From NCBI GenBank assembly GCA_007827375.1, contig VISH01000002.1:3807001-3871000 (forward strand): 64,000 nucleotides of DNA. Direction: 5' to 3'. Made by a program: the position numbers and the translations under genes. Below, piece by piece: positions 55,565 through 64,000 of the stretch. How positions within the stretch are numbered: position 1 is the first letter of the stretch; every line of letters starts with the position of its first letter. The notes beneath the pieces were generated by a model. It was given only the letters and a program-made list of their open reading frames with translations, was not told where the DNA came from and ran no database searches. The stretch is from Alteromonadaceae bacterium 2753L.S.0a.02 (GTDB lineage: Bacteria; Pseudomonadota; Gammaproteobacteria; Pseudomonadales; Cellvibrionaceae).

Positions 55565-56140
55565 TTAGAAAAATTCAAGCTCACCCGATGTTTCGGTAAT
55601 TTCATCCTCGAGACGTAAGTTGATATCAATAGCATCAAGCTGGTTGCTGTTTATTTGCAAACAAAAACTGGTAGAAAGCGCGCTTTGGCTTTGAATGGAG
55701 GCCGTCATATGGGACAGAGAGGTCGGACCAATGGCCATAATCTCGTCGTTACCGTAAGGGCGAGTTAGAATGGCTGGGGTCGATAGCCCAGTCGGAATAT
55801 CGGCATTGCGCAGCATGCGTGCACATGCTCCGCTAAGGTTATTACACAACTCACAGATATAATCGTCGTAGTTACGTGACACCTCATGAGGCTGTCCAGA
55901 CTTAATCGATGAATTCAGAGCGTTAATAAAAGGCGAGTTAGTGCTGATTTTGGGTGCATGCAAGATAACCAAAATTTTGAATTGGGGTGAGGCGACGGTA
56001 ATCATGGAGGAAAAAAACAATTCTTTATCCAAAATTGGATTGGACATTTTAGTTTGGTATTGATCTGCATTCGGCAGCATGTTGAGCATTTCTTTAAACG
56101 AAGCCTCCATCATTTTTACATAAGCATCTTGAATTAACAT
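55565..56140 (-). CDS. CheX-like phosphatase
   Basis: 191 residues starting MLIQDAYVKMMEASF. The family CheC/CheX/FliY is suggested by YICELCNNLSGACARMLRNA, which contains the ExxN pair (E97, N100) used for attack on phospho-CheY, followed by LSTPAIL. The overall length fits CheX (about 150-190). It is placed 3 bases after the mini-MCP gene and before the CheY-like gene, on the same strand. A role as the phosphatase that resets the receivers is the simplest reading. Only one ExxN motif is seen, as in CheX rather than CheC. Confidence 0.65.
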   Translation of the reverse strand: MLIQDAYVKMMEASFKEMLNMLPNADQYQTKMSNPILDKELFFSSMITVASPQFKILVILHAPKISTNSPFINALNSSIKSGQPHEVSRNYDDYICELCNNLSGACARMLRNADIPTGLSTPAILTRPYGNDEIMAIGPTSLSHMTASIQSQSALSTSFCLQINSNQLDAIDINLRLEDEITETSGELEFF

Positions 56141-56143
56141 AAT

Positions 56144-56890
56144 CTATCCAAGTTGGCTCAAAGATGATGAAAAATTGGTTACATTTGTCACGATCATAGT
56201 GCTTGTCGCTTTAATGTCCTGAAACGTTGAAATAGTCAGTAATTCATTAGTGGCGAGATTCTCTCGATACTTTGAATTCAGCTCCTCGGATTTTTGCGCG
56301 AGTGAACGAACTTCGTCGGCCACCACGGCAAAGCCTCGCCCGGCCTCACCGGCTCGTGCGGCTTCGATACTGGCGTTCAGGGCTAAAATGATGATTTGGG
56401 CCACAATGCCTTGAAATATATTACTTTGTTTTTGCATGGCTGAATTGTTGGCGACAAGGCTGTCCATTTCTTCTGTCCAGCGATCAAATGAGCCAAGCTC
56501 TTCCATTAAGCGATCAATTCGTTCGCGCATGTCTTCTACTTGACTCGTGACATGTTGCTTGTGCACGCTAAGTTCTCGCTCCAATTCCTGTGTGGCTTGT
56601 AAGCTTTCCTGATTTAAGGTATCGATGTGAACAGCTTTTGATTGGAGCTCTTGATTAAGTTCCGCGACTGTATCTCGAAGTTGTTGTATTTCTGAACTCT
56701 GGCGGTCGATGTCGGCTTGTAATTTGTCAATTTCTTGACGGTGTTCATCCGCCGGAATCATTTTGCTGAGCTCGGCGTCAAAAGCAGTGCGCTGATCTTG
56801 CAGAAGACGGTTAAACCTTGCTTTTTCGTACAGCAAGAAGCCTATAGCCAAGATTAATAAAGAAAAAAGAATACCTATAGATAAAGTCAT
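56144..56890 (-). CDS. Miniature methyl-accepting chemotaxis-like protein
   Basis: 248 residues. One N-terminal membrane helix (about 3-21) is followed by a coiled coil (25-160) and the conserved signalling hairpin of chemoreceptors at about 163-200: IVAQIIILALNASIEAARAG and GRGFAVVADEVRSLAQ. There is no periplasmic sensor and no HAMP domain, and little remains after the hairpin, so methylation helices are nearly absent on one side. Full receptors usually exceed 500 residues. It heads the minus-strand set. The hairpin normally binds CheA and CheW; neither CheW nor a P5 domain is visible here. Confidence 0.82.
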   Translation of the reverse strand: MTLSIGILFSLLILAIGFLLYEKARFNRLLQDQRTAFDAELSKMIPADEHRQEIDKLQADIDRQSSEIQQLRDTVAELNQELQSKAVHIDTLNQESLQATQELERELSVHKQHVTSQVEDMRERIDRLMEELGSFDRWTEEMDSLVANNSAMQKQSNIFQGIVAQIIILALNASIEAARAGEAGRGFAVVADEVRSLAQKSEELNSKYRENLATNELLTISTFQDIKATSTMIVTNVTNFSSSLSQLG

Positions 56891-57478
56891 ATCAAAACAC
56901 TATAAAGAGTTGCAAACCGCCAGTTATTAGCATAGGACAGAATACGTAAGCCGCAATTGAGTTGAAACTGGATCGTCTATATCGATTACTGCATTAAATT
57001 ATTCACCGTTCAAGAGGCTTACAGGTGGTAAACGTGGATTAAGGGAGTGTTCATAGGGGCTGCTAAAAATTATTGGCGGGCTGCCCGTGGGAATCGATCG
57101 ACACCAGGAGTGGAAGACTGTGACGGTACCAATTTCGTATAGGCGACATAAAATTGACGTTGAAAATATTTGAAGAGATTATTTCTGATCAAGTAACCGA
57201 CAGATAACATAAAGTAATAAATTGCGATTCTAAGCTAAAGTAAAGTGAGTGCCAATGTTATTTAAGCCAAAATTGGGGCTCGCACCACCATTGTATGCAA
57301 AAAACAATTTCAAAGACGCATTCATAATCCAGAACTCATTTGTGGATTAGAACGGTTACGGTCTCGCGTGTTATCGCCAATAGAGTTATGTGTTATTCCC
57401 CCAAGCAACAGCAGGCGCGGGAATATGTGTTTAATGGTTATAAGATTTATTAAAAGTTGTCGACAGGTTGTTCGTCTA
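56891..57478. promoter_or_regulatory. Divergent promoter region of the two chemosensory operons
   Basis: About 590 bases between the minus-strand mini-MCP and the plus-strand second kinase. It must hold both promoters. No operator with a clear match was found by eye. The plus-strand open frame extends back to 57368, but the upstream codons are not supported by a signal peptide, so this part is treated as non-coding. Confidence 0.5.
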
Positions 57479-60400
57479 ATGAAAATTCAAAGTTTAACGG
57501 GTCTGAAATCAGTTTTTCTTGTTCTCTGTATACTTTTCGCCAGTCAAATCTGTGTTGCAAAAGAGTATTCGATGCAATTTAACGCATCGAATGTAAAGTT
57601 TCGCAATATAGACACTGAAGAGCTGGCAAAAATAGGTCAAATTTGGGCCATTGCAGAGGACCACCAAGGCTACAGGTGGTTTTCTGGTGCTCGGGGTGCC
57701 GCAAGATTTGATGGTTTGAACGTTAAACTGTTCCAAAACGAACCTGGCAATGAATTTACACTGCCGGAAGGCTATATCGGCGATATCCTGTTAACAAAAA
57801 ATAATAGACTTTATTTTGCAACCCAAAGTGGTCTTTATGAATTTGATGCGAGCTTAGAAAGATTCATAAAACATCCGACGATTCAGTATGAAAATGAAAT
57901 AACTTTAGGAATTTGGGCATTAGCAGAAGACTCAAACGGTCATATTTTGTTAGGTACCACCGGAGGAAGCTTGTTTCGATACAACCCTTCCGATCACAAT
58001 GTTCAGCAGCTTACTCCTCCACCGGGTGATGAGGTAACACTGAACAAGAACATCTTTGCATTGGCCTTAGATAGCCAAGGTAATATATGGTTTGGCGGTG
58101 AGTTCTATTTAGGTGTTTACGATATAAAAACCCAAAAAATTAAGCAATTTCCAACAGGTGAAAATAATCTCGCTCACGGAGATATCATCGCTATCGCCGA
58201 AGACCGACAAAATAGACTCTGGATAGGCACTTCCCAGGGTCTCACCGCGCTGGATAGGTCCAGTGGCGAATTTAAACAGTACAACCATGATGGCGAAAAT
58301 TCGCAGAGTATTTCCGGAAACAATATTGGCGATATAGTCGTTGACCTGGATGGCCGCTTGTGGGTTTCCGTAGATGGAGCGGGTCTTAACCTTTACAACC
58401 CTAAATCAGATTCTTTTAAAAGATTTAAGGCAAATGCCAATGCGTTGGGGTCTTTAAAAACAGATTCGGTACGCAGGTTGTTTGTAAGTCAGGCCGGTGA
58501 TTTATGGGCCGGCTATCATCCATACGGCGTCGCAGTTTCAGATCGTTATGGCAGCTCATTTGATGTGTATACCTATGACGCACTCGATTTAAACAGCTTA
58601 AGCAGTTCTGCTATTAGTACGATATATCAATCGAGTTCAACGGATTTGTGGTTGGGTACGGGTAACGGAATAAATCACCTCGATTTGAAAACCAATAAAA
58701 TTAGCCGCTTGGTACATGACCCTGACAATGCCAACTCTTTAAGTTCAAATGGCATTCTCACCGTAATGCAAGATTCTTCTGGACGAGTTTGGGGGGGTAC
58801 CTGGGCAGGGGGGCTCAATTTATACGAGCCAGATAAGAAAAAATACACGCACTTCAAACATGACGAAACCGATCCTTTTTCAATACCCAATAATAATGTT
58901 TGGAGTTTAAAAGAAAGAGATAAAAATTCATTGTGGGTTGGCACATCTGCCGGTCTATCGATTTTGAATATTCAGGAACGCACGTTTACACCTATCGAAG
59001 GGCTGACTAATCGCGTTGGAAATATCGTTTCATACAAAGATAACTATCTGGTTCTGCTGGATGACTCAGGGTTTAGGATTCTCGAAAAAAACACTCTAAA
59101 GTTGTTGCACAAACCAGAAAGCTGGCTTGCTATCCCCAAAGCGGTCAATGTTCATGTGGATCAACAAGACCGGATATGGATCAATACGGTTAACGGTTTT
59201 AAGCGACTCGACAATCTCAAGGGAGACGTTTCTGATTTTTCTCAGTCGGGTAAAACAGCTCAGCAATATTTTTCTCAAATTGTTAGTGACAATAATGGCA
59301 TGATTTGGTTGGGCAATACATCTGGAATCACTAAATTTGATGAAAATAGTAATCACTTTATTCTATTTAATTCAAATCATGGGCTTCCTGGTAACTCTTT
59401 TCGCAGCCCAAGAGCATCCATACTATTAAGCGATGGCAGGATCGCCATGGGGGCATCCGAAGGATTGGTCATATTTGATCCGAATACCGTGTACACATCT
59501 ACATTGGCACCTAAGGCAATTTTTACGGATCTAACAGTACTTGACCGAGCGATTGACGTACAAGCCGAGGATGCGCCAATTCAGTCGGTTATCAACACAG
59601 CAGATAGCATGACGTTTAACTACAAGCAAAATGTATTTTCCATAAAATACACGGCGCTGGATTTTCAAATGGCCTCACTGAATACCTTTAAATTTCGCTT
59701 AAAAGGGTTCGACCCAGAATGGCGGGAAGTAAAAGATCAGAGAACTGCAACTTACACCAACTTAAACGCCGGGCGTTACGTTTTTGAAGTAGTCGCTGCA
59801 AATGATCAAGGCATATTTAATCCGTCGCCATCACGAATTGACGTTGTCGTGCTTCCGCCCTGGTGGAAAACCTGGTGGGCGTATACCATTTACGTGCTTA
59901 CTGTAGTCGGTATTATTACTCGGTTCATATACAATCTTTGGCGCAAACGACGCCTGGCAGAAGAGCAAAATCGTATTCTAGAAAGAAAAGTTGCAGAGCG
60001 AACCGCCGACTTGGTAGAAAAGAACCGTGACATTCAATCCATGTTGAGCAATATGCGGCAAGGCCTGTTCACCACGGGTGTCAATGGCGGCATCCACCCT
60101 GAATATTCTGCTTACCTGGAAGACATATTTGAAACAAGCAATATTGCAGGGGTCGACATTATTGAGTTTTTGTTTTCAAACGCAGAAATCAGTTCCGATG
60201 TGATAGATCAAATTTCTGCAGCTTTGGGTTCGATCGTTGGGCTGGATGAAATGAACTACGATTTTAATTCCCACCTCCTGATAAATGAATATGAAACCCT
60301 CGTAAATGGATCGAATAAAATTCTCTCCTTGGATTGGAGTCCAATAATTGAAAACGATACTGTAGAAAAAATCATGGTATCCGTTCGTGATGTCACCGAA

Positions 60401-61537
60401 CTCAAAATACTTGAAAAAGAGGCGAGTAGCAAAAAACGCGAACTGGAAATTATTGGCCAACTCATAAAAGTAAGTGCTAATAAGTTTGATACTTTTGCTC
60501 AATCAGCGCAGACTTATTTGGCAGACTGTAATCGGCTGGTTAATGAAACGACCGATTATGACCCGGTCGTCGTTGCAAAGCTGTATCGCAATATGCACAC
60601 AATCAAGGGAAATAGTCGCACCCATGGATTGTCCTTATTGAGTAATGAAGCTCACGAAACCGAAACTCTATTTTCTGAGTTGAAAACGGATAAAACCTGC
60701 TGGGATAAACAACGTTTAAATCATGGCTTGGAGTTGGTTGAAAAGCAATTAAACGAATATATTCATGTACACCAGGATGTATTAGGTCGCGGTCAGAGCC
60801 AAAACCAAAATCAATTGAATCTGGAGCCGGATGAAATTGTTGAAATTCAAAATCAATTGGAAACGGTAAAATCCTCTGCACCCGATTTATACCGTTCACT
60901 GTCTAAAATATTGAGCAAAAACCAATACCAAAGCGTTAAAGAGACTCTTTCGAGCGTGATACAGTCCTTGTCTTCAATCGCTTCCGATCTCGGTAAACAA
61001 GCGCCGATTGTCGTCGTGCACGACAATGATATATTAATTCAGAATGAATCAACCGGATTGTTCGTTGATGTTTTCGCGCATATCCTTCGCAACTCAGTAG
61101 ACCATGGTATCGAATCTCCTGAAGAACGATTGAATAAAGATAAACCCGCTGAAGGTCGTATCGAAATAGAATTAAAACAAGATAAGGATAAGGCGGTCGT
61201 GCTAGTCAAAGATGACGGTCGAGGCTTGAATTTTAAAAGATTGTATGAAAAAGGTTCAGAACAAGGCCGATGGAGTGATAGTCAGATGCCCACGGCTACA
61301 GAAGTTGCTAATTTGATTTTTGAGTCGGAAGTAAGCACCAAGGATGTCGTGAGTAACATTTCCGGGCGTGGCGTTGGTATGGATGCAGTGAGAGGGTTTT
61401 TAGTACAATCGGGTGGCAATATTCATTTGAGCCTAAAAGGAGAAGACGCCTCGGTTTTAGAACTATCCGAAATGGGTTTTGTTCCTTTTGAAATACATAT
61501 CGAATTACCGCTAGAAAAATTTCACATAATCGGCTAG
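57479..61537 (+). CDS. Propeller sensor / Hpt / CheA-like kinase 2
   Basis: About 1352 residues from the ATG that begins a good signal peptide (MKIQSLTGLKSVFLVLCILF, cleaved after CVA); upstream in-frame ATGs at 57425 and 57434 are alternatives. The layout repeats that of kinase 1: Reg_prop propeller, Y_Y_Y domain (FRLKGFDPEWREVK), membrane helix near 800-820, PAS-like part (MLSNMRQGLFT), Hpt with NMHTIKGNSRTHGL (His about 1039), HATPase with HILRNSVDHGIES, DDGRGLN and SGRGVGMDAV. HisKA and P5 domains are absent. The two are clear paralogues with conserved spacing. A receiver follows 32 bases downstream. Confidence 0.88.
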   Translation: MKIQSLTGLKSVFLVLCILFASQICVAKEYSMQFNASNVKFRNIDTEELAKIGQIWAIAEDHQGYRWFSGARGAARFDGLNVKLFQNEPGNEFTLPEGYIGDILLTKNNRLYFATQSGLYEFDASLERFIKHPTIQYENEITLGIWALAEDSNGHILLGTTGGSLFRYNPSDHNVQQLTPPPGDEVTLNKNIFALALDSQGNIWFGGEFYLGVYDIKTQKIKQFPTGENNLAHGDIIAIAEDRQNRLWIGTSQGLTALDRSSGEFKQYNHDGENSQSISGNNIGDIVVDLDGRLWVSVDGAGLNLYNPKSDSFKRFKANANALGSLKTDSVRRLFVSQAGDLWAGYHPYGVAVSDRYGSSFDVYTYDALDLNSLSSSAISTIYQSSSTDLWLGTGNGINHLDLKTNKISRLVHDPDNANSLSSNGILTVMQDSSGRVWGGTWAGGLNLYEPDKKKYTHFKHDETDPFSIPNNNVWSLKERDKNSLWVGTSAGLSILNIQERTFTPIEGLTNRVGNIVSYKDNYLVLLDDSGFRILEKNTLKLLHKPESWLAIPKAVNVHVDQQDRIWINTVNGFKRLDNLKGDVSDFSQSGKTAQQYFSQIVSDNNGMIWLGNTSGITKFDENSNHFILFNSNHGLPGNSFRSPRASILLSDGRIAMGASEGLVIFDPNTVYTSTLAPKAIFTDLTVLDRAIDVQAEDAPIQSVINTADSMTFNYKQNVFSIKYTALDFQMASLNTFKFRLKGFDPEWREVKDQRTATYTNLNAGRYVFEVVAANDQGIFNPSPSRIDVVVLPPWWKTWWAYTIYVLTVVGIITRFIYNLWRKRRLAEEQNRILERKVAERTADLVEKNRDIQSMLSNMRQGLFTTGVNGGIHPEYSAYLEDIFETSNIAGVDIIEFLFSNAEISSDVIDQISAALGSIVGLDEMNYDFNSHLLINEYETLVNGSNKILSLDWSPIIENDTVEKIMVSVRDVTELKILEKEASSKKRELEIIGQLIKVSANKFDTFAQSAQTYLADCNRLVNETTDYDPVVVAKLYRNMHTIKGNSRTHGLSLLSNEAHETETLFSELKTDKTCWDKQRLNHGLELVEKQLNEYIHVHQDVLGRGQSQNQNQLNLEPDEIVEIQNQLETVKSSAPDLYRSLSKILSKNQYQSVKETLSSVIQSLSSIASDLGKQAPIVVVHDNDILIQNESTGLFVDVFAHILRNSVDHGIESPEERLNKDKPAEGRIEIELKQDKDKAVVLVKDDGRGLNFKRLYEKGSEQGRWSDSQMPTATEVANLIFESEVSTKDVVSNISGRGVGMDAVRGFLVQSGGNIHLSLKGEDASVLELSEMGFVPFEIHIELPLEKFHIIG

Positions 61538-61569
61538 CAGAAATGCAATTAGAGGATTGGTAGGTAGCG

Positions 61570-61968
61570 ATGAAACAATTACTCGTTTTAGATGATAGAT
61601 CGGAAGATTTGGAAGTATTTCGACAAGTGGTACCACAGCTGGACTGTAAGGCATACATCACTGACGACTTTCAAGATGCGATGGAATTTTGTAAACACAA
61701 CCGAGTCGATATTTTGGTTAGCGACTTAAATGTTGGAGAAGACATTTCCGGTTTTGACTTGATGCAAGCCGTACAGCAATTGCCAGATTCCGGAACAATT
61801 CGCCGCATCATTTATTCTACGGAAAGCCCTTCACCCAATTACGACAAAATGGAGAAATTTAATGTTGTCGGCTGGATTGTTAAGCCGGCTGACGAAAAAT
61901 CTCTGTTGCTTACGCTCAAGAACATATTGGCAGGAAAGTATCACAGCGACTATGTAAATTTAAAATAA
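61570..61968 (+). CDS. CheY-like receiver protein 2
   Basis: 132 residues. Receiver-only: D8-D9 (LLVLDDRSED), phospho-acceptor D52 (ILVSDLNVGED), ST in IIYSTESP and Lys in GWIVKPADEK (K105). The stretch after D52 (VGEDISGFDL) is longer than in most CheY proteins. It follows the second kinase by 32 bases on the same strand and is probably its partner. Its GWIVKP segment matches receiver 1 more than an average CheY, suggesting a shared partner. Confidence 0.88.
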   Translation: MKQLLVLDDRSEDLEVFRQVVPQLDCKAYITDDFQDAMEFCKHNRVDILVSDLNVGEDISGFDLMQAVQQLPDSGTIRRIIYSTESPSPNYDKMEKFNVVGWIVKPADEKSLLLTLKNILAGKYHSDYVNLK

Positions 61969-62037
61969 AGCACACCTACGTAAAATATTTTTTATAGTGA
62001 ATAGAATTGAAGTTTTGAATTAGCGGTACAGGCTCTA

Positions 62038-62072
62038 GAAGCTCTGAAATATAGCTTATTTTTCAGAGCTTC
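62038..62072. repeat. Perfect 12-bp hairpin
   Basis: GAAGCTCTGAAA at 62038-62049 pairs with TTTCAGAGCTTC at 62061-62072 across an 11-base loop. It lies about 70 bases after receiver 2. No T run follows on either side, so terminator function is possible but unproven. Confidence 0.6.
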
Positions 62073-62132
62073 CCAATGTGATTCGTTGCTTAAGCTACAA
62101 ACAAGAAGTGCAGAGTTCGACGCCTTTAAGCG

Positions 62133-62387
62133 GTGCGTGTGGAACTGTGGTATCCACGCCGATCGGTAAAATGTAGTAGCTCAGACTTTATTGCCCTCGG
62201 CCCCTTCCCCGAGTATTGCTATTCCACCCAACCGGATTCATTTGTATTTAGCGCAAGAGCCTGTGATCAATCGCCACCGCTGTGTTCGCTGGGCCACTAT
62301 TACTACTGGCCCACCCCCGATGCGCAATTTTTTGATTTGACGGAAGCGGATTTTACGACTTGCCCGGTTTTTGAGTGTCAGAATTGA
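62133..62387 (+). CDS. Possible small protein or C-terminal gene remnant
   Basis: 84 codons, no good start or ribosome site. The reading has coding character: SSDFIALGPFPEYCYSTQPD, then ACDQSPPLCSLGHYYYWPTP and FDLTEADFTTCPVFECQN, with six cysteines. The stop is followed about 20 bases later by a terminator-like hairpin, which supports a real 3' end. It may be the surviving C-terminus of a longer exported protein. No family recognised. Confidence 0.3.
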   Translation: MRVELWYPRRSVKCSSSDFIALGPFPEYCYSTQPDSFVFSARACDQSPPLCSLGHYYYWPTPDAQFFDLTEADFTTCPVFECQN

Positions 62388-62405
62388 TGGGGTGTCGATA
62401 TTTTG

Positions 62406-62432
62406 GCCTCAGCCGTTTGGGTGGGGCTTTTT
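62406..62432 (+). terminator. Weak rho-independent terminator
   Basis: GCCTCA pairs with TGGGGC (one G-U) and a T run follows. It would end a plus-strand transcript coming through 62387. Confidence 0.5.
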
Positions 62433-62666
62433 AAGGGAAAGCTAAGGGAAACAAGGTAATTTCATTGCCCTTTTTGTACGTCATTTTAAGCCCATTTTTG
62501 ACTGGGCTTATTAATATCTGGGGGATACTGACATATCGTCTACCCAAAGAATAGACCTGTGCCTTTTTCCCTGTTTTATCGACAAAAAAATGTTGAACCG
62601 CATCTTACGAACAAGTGATACTCGTGAGTATTTGATTTGATGGAAATTTAGAAAAAGTGCCTGTTG

Positions 62667-63707
62667 TTACTGGATTAGCTCACCATCATTTGTATACTCC
62701 AACAATATTTTTTGAACCGCTAGAGTCTGTGTATTCCATTCCTCGGCCAAAGCGGGATAGAACAAATTTATAAACGCATTAAAGCAGTAGCAACTATTAC
62801 TATCGTCATACGGTTCTTCATAAGGTTCTTTACCTTGCTCACTCAGTATGAAACTGTCCCAGTCCCCCTTAAGTGCTATAAATTTATTTGTAAGTTCAAC
62901 CGCGCAAGTCATTGCTTGAAGATAACCAACCTTTTCTTTGTTCTCTTCATACTGGATATCAGGCGCATTCAACACACCTAAGCTCCTACTGTAAAAATTC
63001 CAAATGTCAGAGCGCGCCTCTTCGTTATCAGCATCATTAGGCGTGGCGTACCAAACAACATGATTTAGCGTTCCCCCTGTGTATTCCGTCTCCATCCGGC
63101 GCATTTCATTTTCACAATATCCCGCCTTCCCGGAACACGGTTTTTTCTCGGACATTAGATGAATATCAACATCTCCCGTAGCCATATTCAAATAGCGTCG
63201 CATCATTAATCTAGGCTCCGAATGTAAACTTCCTTCACTACAATCCACGGCACTATTATCCAAGTCTACTGCATAATTTTTCTGTAACTCACTGTATTTA
63301 TAATGACCATTAGCCATCCTTGCGGATCTTAGTAGATTTGCTGTGGCATCGTGTCTATCCATGACGCCCTTGTCAACATATCGTTGTAACAGCGTTGTTT
63401 CTTGACAATCAGAAACGGTAACATCCGCATTCTTTCTGGATAGTCCCGCCCCCATCAAATTCGGTTGTTTTTTATACCCCACATCATCATTCACCTCCTT
63501 TCCCCTCACACTGTTAGTAAGGCCAACCCTCCCCTGCGTTTGGAGCACCACGCTGTCGCGCTTATCGACAAATTGTGCGTTACCGGAGTTGTTGTTTTTT
63601 AGCTTCGCCGCCACGCTATTGCGATTATCTCTAAATTGCGCGCTACCTCTGCTGTCTCGCTCACCTTGTAAACGTGACAGTTTATTTTGTAAAAAACGTT
63701 TACTCAT
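62667..63707 (-). CDS. Putative deaminase-fold toxin with N-terminal DNR/DKR repeats
   Basis: 346 residues. Two similar N-terminal phrases, SAQFRDNRNSVAAKL (22-36) and NAQFVDKRDSVVLQT (43-57), look like the short repeat seen at the N-termini of some exported effectors. The middle carries LHSEPRLMMRRYLN with H162-S-E164, and KKPCSGKAGYC with P190-C191 and C198. This HxE and PCx6C layout is that of zinc-dependent nucleic-acid or nucleotide deaminases. The rest is unfamiliar, with a C-terminal CYCFNAF segment. No signal peptide. No immunity gene is seen next to it, although the far side of the window is cut. Other zinc enzymes remain possible. Confidence 0.55.
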   Translation of the reverse strand: MSKRFLQNKLSRLQGERDSRGSAQFRDNRNSVAAKLKNNNSGNAQFVDKRDSVVLQTQGRVGLTNSVRGKEVNDDVGYKKQPNLMGAGLSRKNADVTVSDCQETTLLQRYVDKGVMDRHDATANLLRSARMANGHYKYSELQKNYAVDLDNSAVDCSEGSLHSEPRLMMRRYLNMATGDVDIHLMSEKKPCSGKAGYCENEMRRMETEYTGGTLNHVVWYATPNDADNEEARSDIWNFYSRSLGVLNAPDIQYEENKEKVGYLQAMTCAVELTNKFIALKGDWDSFILSEQGKEPYEEPYDDSNSCYCFNAFINLFYPALAEEWNTQTLAVQKILLEYTNDGELIQ

Positions 63708-64000
63708 AAACCTTCCTTTTCGCTAATGTAAGTGCTGCAACACAAGTGCAACTTGCCGATAAACGGAGATAATCAAAGTGGTAACCCGGACCAGTAATAA
63801 AGTGGGATTACCCGAAGGTAGCAATTCACGATGCCGCCGATGCACACCAGAAAGCACGTCACCACAGTTGTTGTGATAAAGGTGCGCAACGCGCATTGAC
63901 TGACATTTATTGAGCAGGGATTTACGATTTCAGCGAGTAGGGAACAAAGGTACTATCTAGTAATTGCCGAACCAGAAAGAGCCCATCCTTTACGCTACTG
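63708..64000. other. End of window, no gene seen
   Basis: About 290 bases upstream of the deaminase-like gene. It should contain that gene's promoter. No coding frame or repeat was recognised. Confidence 0.4.

Larger units (their letters stand above)
61969..62666. other. Intergenic region with two hairpins and a possible gene remnant
   Basis: A 12-bp perfect stem lies at 62038-62072. A plus-strand frame at 62133-62387 and a following terminator-like hairpin are described separately. Nothing else was recognised; the last 200 bases before the minus-strand gene end appear empty. Confidence 0.5.

Overview
The window looks like a chromosome segment of a marine-type gammaproteobacterium, most likely near the Cellvibrionaceae (Saccharophagus/Teredinibacter relatives). 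This is an inference from gene style: a giant DUF4347/He_PIG/thrombospondin-3 surface protein, a GlyGly-CTERM-like tail, Reg_prop sensor kinases and an RhlA/PhaG-like hydrolase. No rRNA, tRNA, integrase, transposase or CRISPR array was recognised. Base composition is mosaic: the first 8.5 kb is GC-rich, while the stretch from about 8.6 to 34 kb is visibly AT-richer and has the look of acquired DNA.

Layout. (1) 1-8480, plus strand: the end of an operon of three large proteins of unknown function. (2) 8659-16778, minus strand: a compact five-gene natural-product operon. It holds an NRPS protein with one adenylation domain and four carrier domains in tandem, a SyrB2-type non-heme iron halogenase, a stand-alone protein with two condensation-like domains, an MFS exporter and a cupin. 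The adenylation pocket reads exactly as the threonine code and the halogenase carries the HXA iron-site signature, so chlorination of carrier-bound threonine is predicted. A broken copy of the 3' end of the upstream gene (17432-17572) sits at the far edge of the operon. (3) 17.9-26 kb: a patchwork of a membrane protein, HipB with a truncated hipA, a PF04185 phosphoesterase, tiny membrane proteins, a DUF2130 protein, and an AHH-nuclease toxin with its overlapping immunity-like gene. (4) 26.2-32.7 kb, minus strand: a complete QatABCD anti-phage operon followed by two HNH-type genes. A short dispersed repeat lies on both sides. (5) 33.8-44.3 kb: an unknown cytoplasmic protein, a densely structured non-coding block, a 64-bp tandem repeat, and a 2582-residue surface protein fused in frame to an OmpA-type outer-membrane protein. 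Diverged direct repeats flank this last unit. (6) 45-50 kb: an RhlA/PhaG-like hydrolase, an EEP-family nuclease/phosphatase and a Kelch-type lipoprotein. (7) 50.4-62 kb: an unusual chemosensory-like locus with two paralogous propeller/Hpt/CheA-like kinases, two CheY-like receivers, a CheX-like protein and a miniature methyl-accepting protein, without any CheW. (8) 62.7-63.7 kb: a putative deaminase-fold toxin.

How the genes work together. The best candidates for unusual biology are the tandem-carrier chlorothreonine operon, the Qat operon with its HNH companions, and the CheW-less propeller-CheA locus. All functions are read from motifs by eye; nothing was searched against a database.
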